Source: Candidatus Thiodubiliella endoseptemdiera | Lineage (GTDB): Bacteria > Pseudomonadota > Gammaproteobacteria > PS1 > Pseudothioglobaceae | NCBI GenBank assembly: GCA_013416635.1 | Contig: JACCHT010000001.1 | Coordinates: forward strand, 1,178,001-1,242,000 | Length of the DNA stretch: 64,000 bases | Direction of reading: 5' to 3' | In this document: piece by piece, positions 59,695 to 64,000 of the stretch | How positions within the stretch are numbered: the first letter of the stretch is position 1 | How the letters are laid out: each line of letters opens with the position of its first letter | Notes under the pieces: generated by a model | Databases searched by the model: none | What the model was told of the DNA's origin: nothing | What the model saw: the letters and a program-made list of their open reading frames with translations, nothing else | Program-made: the position numbers and the translations under genes

Positions 59695-60974
59695 CTACCG
59701 TTTTTTTTCAAATTTTCTACGCATTATTACTGCTAACAAATTCATTACAATTAAAAACCCTAACAATACCATAATAGCCGCCGAAGTTCTCTCTGTAAAT
59801 GCGCGTTCTGGTGAATCAGACCATAAATATATTTGCACTGGAAGCACCGTAGATGGATCTGCAATACCTTGGGGCACATCTGCAATAAAAGCAACCATAC
59901 CAATCATTAGCAATGGTGCAGTTTCGCCTAATGCTTGTGCCATACCAATAATAGTGCCTGTTAGTATTCCAGGCATGGCGGCTGGAACCACATGATGAAA
60001 GGTAGTTTGTACGCGTGATGCACCCAAACCTAGTGCTGCCTCACGAGTAGATGGGGGAACAGATTTTAATGCCGCCCTAGAAGAAATAATGATAGTAGGG
60101 AAGGTCATTAAAGTTAATACCAAGCCTCCAATCAATGGAATTGATCTTGGAATTCCAAAAAGACCAATAAATACCGCTAGTCCCAATAATCCAAAAACAA
60201 TGGAGGGTACGGCAGCTAAATTATTGATATTAATCTCAATAACATCCACCCATCTATTGTTTTTTGGTGCAAATTCTTCAAGATATATAGCAGCTGCAAC
60301 GCCGATTGGAAAAGACAAAAGCATCGTTACTATCATTGTCAACAATGAGCCAATCATTGCACCTTTAATACCTGCTTGTTCAGGCTCCTAGAATCTCCTT
60401 TGGTAAAAAAATTGATATTAAATCGTTTTTCAAGGCGATTTTCAGCCAATAATTTATCAATCCAGACCAGTTGAAAATTTTTAAGCCTACGGTCTGATTC
60501 TGGCAAAGATCTGTCGATGCCACCTTTCATAAATACATCAACATCGTCCCTAGCTAAAAACCACAAAGATTGTTTAGTATTAATAACATCGGGATTATTG
60601 ATAACAATATCTCTAAGTTGGTATGCGGCACTTTTACTGACTAACTGCCTAAGTGCTCTTTTTTGCTTCCTACTTTTAACTCCAGGAAACATAACTTTTA
60701 ATGATTGGTTAACAACTTTTCTATAATTAGCACTAAATAACGCTTTCTTGCTATATTTACCATCTAGATTTAATAGTTTACTATCTATATCAACATCAAT
60801 ATTAATATAAGTTTGCTGGAAAGCTGGAAACCCTGTTATTGAGATATTGATCAATAATGATAATAAAAATGCAATACTAACAGCAATCGCACTGATACCA
60901 TATACCTTAAAACGCCTTTCCTTTGCATAACGCTTATTGAGTTTATCTTTTATTTTTTTTGTATTACTAATCAT
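59695..60974 (-). pseudogene. pstA: Phosphate ABC permease PstA, single frameshift
   Basis: First frame from MISNTKKIKDKLNKRY holds one membrane segment and a long periplasmic insertion (about residues 55-195) typical of marine gammaproteobacterial PstA. One base change near 60385 shifts PEQAGIKGA into the second frame, which continues MIGSLLTMIVTMLLSFPIGV and the permease EAA loop TREAALGLGASRVQTTFHHV. About 425 residues in all. Overlaps pstC by 8 bp. Probably sequence error or recent lesion. Confidence 0.88.
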
Positions 60975-62334
60975 ATTGTTCACGATATTTACGCACGATA
61001 TATAATGAGATAACATTAAGCACTAATGTGGTTAAGAACAATCCTAATCCCAATGCAAATGCTGCAAGCGTTTTTGTACTGTCAAACTCTTGGTCACCTG
61101 TTAACAAGGCTACCATTTGCACTGTAACTGTCGTAACTGCTTCTAAAGGGTTGAATGTTAAATTTGCTGATAGACCTGCCGCCATAACCACAATCATCGT
61201 CTCACCAATGGCACGAGAAGCCGCTAACAACACGCTGCTAACAATACCAGGGAGTGCGGCGGGAATAATCACTTGTTTGATGGTTTCAGATTTAGTAGCG
61301 CCCATTGCGTATGAACCATCACGCATTGCTTGTGGCACGGCAGAAATAATATCATCTGACAATGAAGACACAAATGGAATAATCATTACACCCATTACAA
61401 TACCCGCTGCTAATGCGCTTTCAGATGACAAACTTAAACCAAGGGACTCACCTAAATCACGAATAAAGGGTGCGACTGTTATCGCAGCGAAGAAACCATA
61501 GACAACAGTCGGAATACCCGCTAGCATTTCCAAAACTGGCTTAGCAAACGACCTAAATCTAGGCGATGAATACTCTGACAAATATATAGCTGACATAAGT
61601 CCTAAAGGTACAGCAATCATTAATGCAATAAATGAAATCAATAAGGTTCCAATAAATAAAGGCAATGCACCAAAACTGCCAGAGCCGCCAACTTGGTCTT
61701 CACGAATAGCTTCTTGAGGACTCCAGTGGATGCCAAATAAGAAATCAAATACATTAACTGTTTTAAAGAAAATAATAGATTCAAATATCACTGAAAATAT
61801 AATGCCCACAGTCGTCAAAACTGCAATTGAAGCACAGCCAATCATCGCCCAGCGTATTAACCTTTCAACCAAATTGCGTGCTTTCATTTCTGGCTTAACA
61901 AAGGTTAATGCGACGAACATACCTATAAACGCTAAAACAAAAACAGCGACTGGCTTAATCCAGTCGCTAAATTCAGTTAACTCTTTGTAATAAAGGACTG
62001 CATGGCGTTTAACATCATCATTTATAACGACACTTGAATGAGATAAATTAATAATTTCATTAATAAATAACCCGAGTTCATCTGTTGATAGTTGTTGCAA
62101 CTGTACTGGTAATTGGGCAACAATTGCAGAGTTAATAATAGATGGCTCTAAAACAGACCAAAATAACAACACTAATAATGCAGGAACACTGCTCCAAAAT
62201 GCAATCAAATAACCATAATGCTGTGGCAATGAATGCAAACGCTGGTTACTCTTATTAGATAAGTCAATTGAGCGCTTCCTCCCAGTGTAATACCCCAGAA
62301 GTAGCAATGCTATGAGTGTAACTCCAAAGGTCAT
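60967..62334 (-). CDS. pstC: Phosphate ABC permease PstC
   Basis: 455 residues from MTFGVTLIALLLLGYYTGRK; an extended N-terminal part (three helices and periplasmic stretch) precedes the permease core with LAGIPTVVYGFFAAITVAPF, MRDGSYAMGATKSETIKQVI (EAA loop) and AASRAIGETMIVVMAAG. A start inside the MITE is rejected. The Pho box and promoter lie over 200 bp upstream because of the MITE at 62352. Confidence 0.94.
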   Translation of the reverse strand: MTFGVTLIALLLLGYYTGRKRSIDLSNKSNQRLHSLPQHYGYLIAFWSSVPALLVLLFWSVLEPSIINSAIVAQLPVQLQQLSTDELGLFINEIINLSHSSVVINDDVKRHAVLYYKELTEFSDWIKPVAVFVLAFIGMFVALTFVKPEMKARNLVERLIRWAMIGCASIAVLTTVGIIFSVIFESIIFFKTVNVFDFLFGIHWSPQEAIREDQVGGSGSFGALPLFIGTLLISFIALMIAVPLGLMSAIYLSEYSSPRFRSFAKPVLEMLAGIPTVVYGFFAAITVAPFIRDLGESLGLSLSSESALAAGIVMGVMIIPFVSSLSDDIISAVPQAMRDGSYAMGATKSETIKQVIIPAALPGIVSSVLLAASRAIGETMIVVMAAGLSANLTFNPLEAVTTVTVQMVALLTGDQEFDSTKTLAAFALGLGLFLTTLVLNVISLYIVRKYREQYD

Positions 62335-62351
62335 ATTAATTCCTTCAATAT

Positions 62352-62512
62352 GAGACCTTTGCATAAATAGGGATGATTAGCAAAATGACAGATTTTATTA
62401 AATTGGAAATTTTTTAAATCCACTCCTAGCAGGGCTAAGGGTGTTTTTAAAAAGTTTGTAATTTGATGAAAGATGGCGTTTTGATGATTATTCATATTTA
62501 TGCAAAGGTCTC
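62352..62512 (+). mobile_element. 161-bp MITE between Pho box and pstC
   Basis: Full-length; flanks AATAT and TAATA do not match exactly. It starts 18 bp upstream of the pstC ATG and moves the Pho box at 62541 about 160 bp farther away. Confidence 0.94.
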
Positions 62513-62540
62513 TAATAATAGATGGAGTTTAATAAGTGAA

Positions 62541-62559
62541 TATGACAGAATTATGACAA
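62541..62559 (-). promoter_or_regulatory. Pho box upstream of pstC
   Basis: On the minus strand TTGTCATAATTCTGTCATA: two TGTCA(T) units 11 bp apart, the PhoB-binding pattern, identical to the box before pstS. Confidence 0.85.
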
Positions 62560-62605
62560 TAAAGTTTATTATCTTACTATCGTCGCCACCGATGGTCTTT
62601 TCTAT

Positions 62606-62654
62606 GAGACCTTTGCATAAATAGGGATGATTAGCAATTAAATTTAATTGCTAA
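62606..62654. repeat. MITE end fragment joined to a 24-bp palindrome
   Basis: The first 32 bp are the left MITE end (GAGACCTTTGCATAAATAGG onward) running to GATTAGCA; there the palindrome TTAGCAATTAAA/TTTAATTGCTAA begins, sharing TTAGCA with the MITE. The palindrome is 10 bp after the pstS stop and may serve as its terminator. Confidence 0.75.
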
Positions 62655-62663
62655 ATATGCTAC

Positions 62664-63761
62664 CTACATTTTAAGTGGTCTTAAATTGTTGGCAGAACGG
62701 TTCATATTTTGGCGTTCACTATCAGATAGCGGGATTAGCCCCTTGTCAGTCAAATATCCATCTTCGCCCCAAGCATCTTCACTGGTAAATTCAGCAATAA
62801 ACTCCTTAATACCTGGCACTTTTCCAACATGACTCTTCTTAACATAGAAATACAAAGGTCTTGAGATTGGATATGAGCCATTAGCGATTGCTTCAAAATC
62901 AATCTTAATCCCATCAATAACAGCGCCCTGAACTACATCGCTATTTTGATCTAAAAAACTATACCCAAAAATACCTAATGCATTAGGATTTGCCTTTAAT
63001 TTTTCAACGATAAGATTGTCATTTTCTCCTGCTTCGATGTAGGCGCCATCCTCGCGAATTGAATGACAAATATTTTTATATTTTCTCTTTAACTTAGAAG
63101 CAAGGGGTTTGTTGCTAGATTTCTTAGCCACTTTTGAATCTTTTTTAATTTTCTTAATCCAACTATAGGTAAAACACCCTCCCTGCAAGGCTAACTCTAC
63201 AAATGCATCGCGTGTTCCAGAGGTTGGTGGCGGACCTAATACCTCAATTTTTGTATTGGGTAACTTGGGGTTAATATCACTCCATTTTGCATATGGGTTA
63301 TCAACCAACTCGCCTGTTTTTAGACTTGGAACTTGCTTAGCTAACGCTAAAAATAATTCTCTACGCGTCAAATTAAAAACCGGACTTTTCTTAGAGTTAG
63401 CAACGGCGATACCATCAAATCCAATCTTAACTTCTATAATATCCTGCACACCATTTTTTTGACATTTTTTATACTCACTGCTTTTAATTCTACGAGAAGC
63501 ATTGGTAATATCTGGCGTAGCAATACCATTCCCAGCACAAAACAACTTAAAACCACCCCCTGAGCCAGTAGATTCAATTTTTGGCGTTCTAAATCCTGTT
63601 TTTTTCCCATAAGTTTCGGCAACTACCGTTGCAAAAGGATAAACTGTTGATGACCCAACGATATCAATGTGATTTCTAGAAATTAATGCCCCATAAGATG
63701 AAACAGATAGCGTCATCATGGCTGCAGAAGTGATTGCTGCTAGTTTATAATTATTTATCAT
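62664..63761 (-). CDS. pstS: Phosphate-binding protein PstS
   Basis: 365 residues with signal peptide (MINNYKLAAITSAAMMTLSV). Phosphate-site blocks: DIVGSSTVYPFATVVAE, STGSGGGFKLFCAG, ITNASRRIKSSEY, VLGPPPTSGTRDAFVELAL and ALGIFGYSFLDQN. Periplasmic donor to PstCAB. RBS AATGGAGAAAAGC precedes the ATG, Pho box 50 bp upstream. Confidence 0.95.
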   Translation of the reverse strand: MINNYKLAAITSAAMMTLSVSSYGALISRNHIDIVGSSTVYPFATVVAETYGKKTGFRTPKIESTGSGGGFKLFCAGNGIATPDITNASRRIKSSEYKKCQKNGVQDIIEVKIGFDGIAVANSKKSPVFNLTRRELFLALAKQVPSLKTGELVDNPYAKWSDINPKLPNTKIEVLGPPPTSGTRDAFVELALQGGCFTYSWIKKIKKDSKVAKKSSNKPLASKLKRKYKNICHSIREDGAYIEAGENDNLIVEKLKANPNALGIFGYSFLDQNSDVVQGAVIDGIKIDFEAIANGSYPISRPLYFYVKKSHVGKVPGIKEFIAEFTSEDAWGEDGYLTDKGLIPLSDSERQNMNRSANNLRPLKM

Positions 63762-63810
63762 ATGCTTTTCTCCATTTTTATTAAATTACGGATAAAGTTT
63801 AACCAATGAA

Positions 63811-63829
63811 TATGACAGAATTATGACAA
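63811..63829 (-). promoter_or_regulatory. Pho box upstream of pstS
   Basis: Minus-strand TTGTCATAATTCTGTCATA, same as the pstC box, 50 bp before the pstS start. Both boxes lie in a shared longer repeat (TGAATATGACAGAATTATGA). Confidence 0.87.
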
Positions 63830-63847
63830 TACATTTTTTTATACCTA

Positions 63848-64000
63848 GAGACCTTTGCATAAATAGGGATGATTAGCAAAATGACAGATTTTATTAAATT
63901 GGAAATTTTTTAAATCCACTCCTAGCAGGGCTAAGGGTGTTTTTAAAAAGTTTGTAATTTGATGAAAGATGGCGTTTTGATGATTATTCATATTTATGCA
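63848..64000 (+). mobile_element. MITE copy, cut by window end
   Basis: First 153 bp of the 161-bp element, identical to the consensus. It lies 19 bp upstream of the pstS Pho box. Confidence 0.93.

Noticed and set aside
1-64000. Repeated sequence as a CRISPR array
   Set aside because: The repeats are 161 bp, dispersed kilobases apart with TSDs and IS5-type ends; there are no regular spacers or cas genes.

Overview
The window comes from a low-GC gammaproteobacterium. Gene content (SoxH-like metallo-hydrolase, UPF0718 permease with an ArsR regulator and a small disulfide protein, a tkt-gap-pgk-pyk-fba cluster, pst-pho operon), together with heavy IS/MITE load and many broken genes, fits a sulphur-oxidising SUP05/bivalve-symbiont type genome. 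That placement is inference; no gene here proves it.

Layout. 0.5-3.7 kb: cysQ, nadC, lpxB, yhbY. 3.7-13.3 kb: an island of decayed defence genes, all on the minus strand and lodged exactly between yhbY and lysA. In transcription order it holds a double-GHKL ATPase, a receiver-like protein, an HNH protein, an Eco57I-like N6 methylase, a CD-NTase (split by an IS3 element), a Cap15-like CBASS effector, an HNH restriction-type nuclease and the tail of a D12 adenine methylase. 13.3-30.4 kb: mostly housekeeping and redox genes (lysA, lptM-like, aat, nudE, thiol protein/permease/arsR, MBL hydrolase, grx, leuB, rubredoxin, peroxiredoxin, LolD-type ABC cluster, cysS, yrfG, phosphoesterase, M15 peptidase). 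30.4-43 kb: accessory DNA with an integron-type attC site, a PIN gene, a ~2 kb inverted duplication, a small family of unrecognised proteins, and remnants of IS3, IS5, IS481 and RAYT elements. 43-45.2 kb: decayed rsmG and mnmG, then vapBC and two accessory genes. 47.4-55 kb: fba, pyk, pgk, a lipoprotein nuclease, gap, tkt. 55.3-64 kb: tRNA-Thr, tRNA-Met, coaE, and phoR-phoB-phoU-pstBAC-pstS with two Pho boxes.

The unifying signal is a 161-bp foldback MITE with termini GAGACCTTTGCATAAATA, about a dozen full copies plus fragments, making 5-bp target duplications. Its ends match those of the IS5-family remnants at 36.1 and 41.5 kb. It interrupts genes, separates a Pho box from pstC, sits inside the former lpxB-nadC overlap, and marks deletion endpoints. 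An empty/filled site pair in the inverted duplication dates one insertion as later than the duplication.

Many conserved genes (lysA, cysS, fba, tkt, pstA and others) carry one or two single-base indels, several in short homopolymers. These may be sequencing or assembly errors; decay in the defence island, rsmG and the mnmG 3' half is far denser and looks real.
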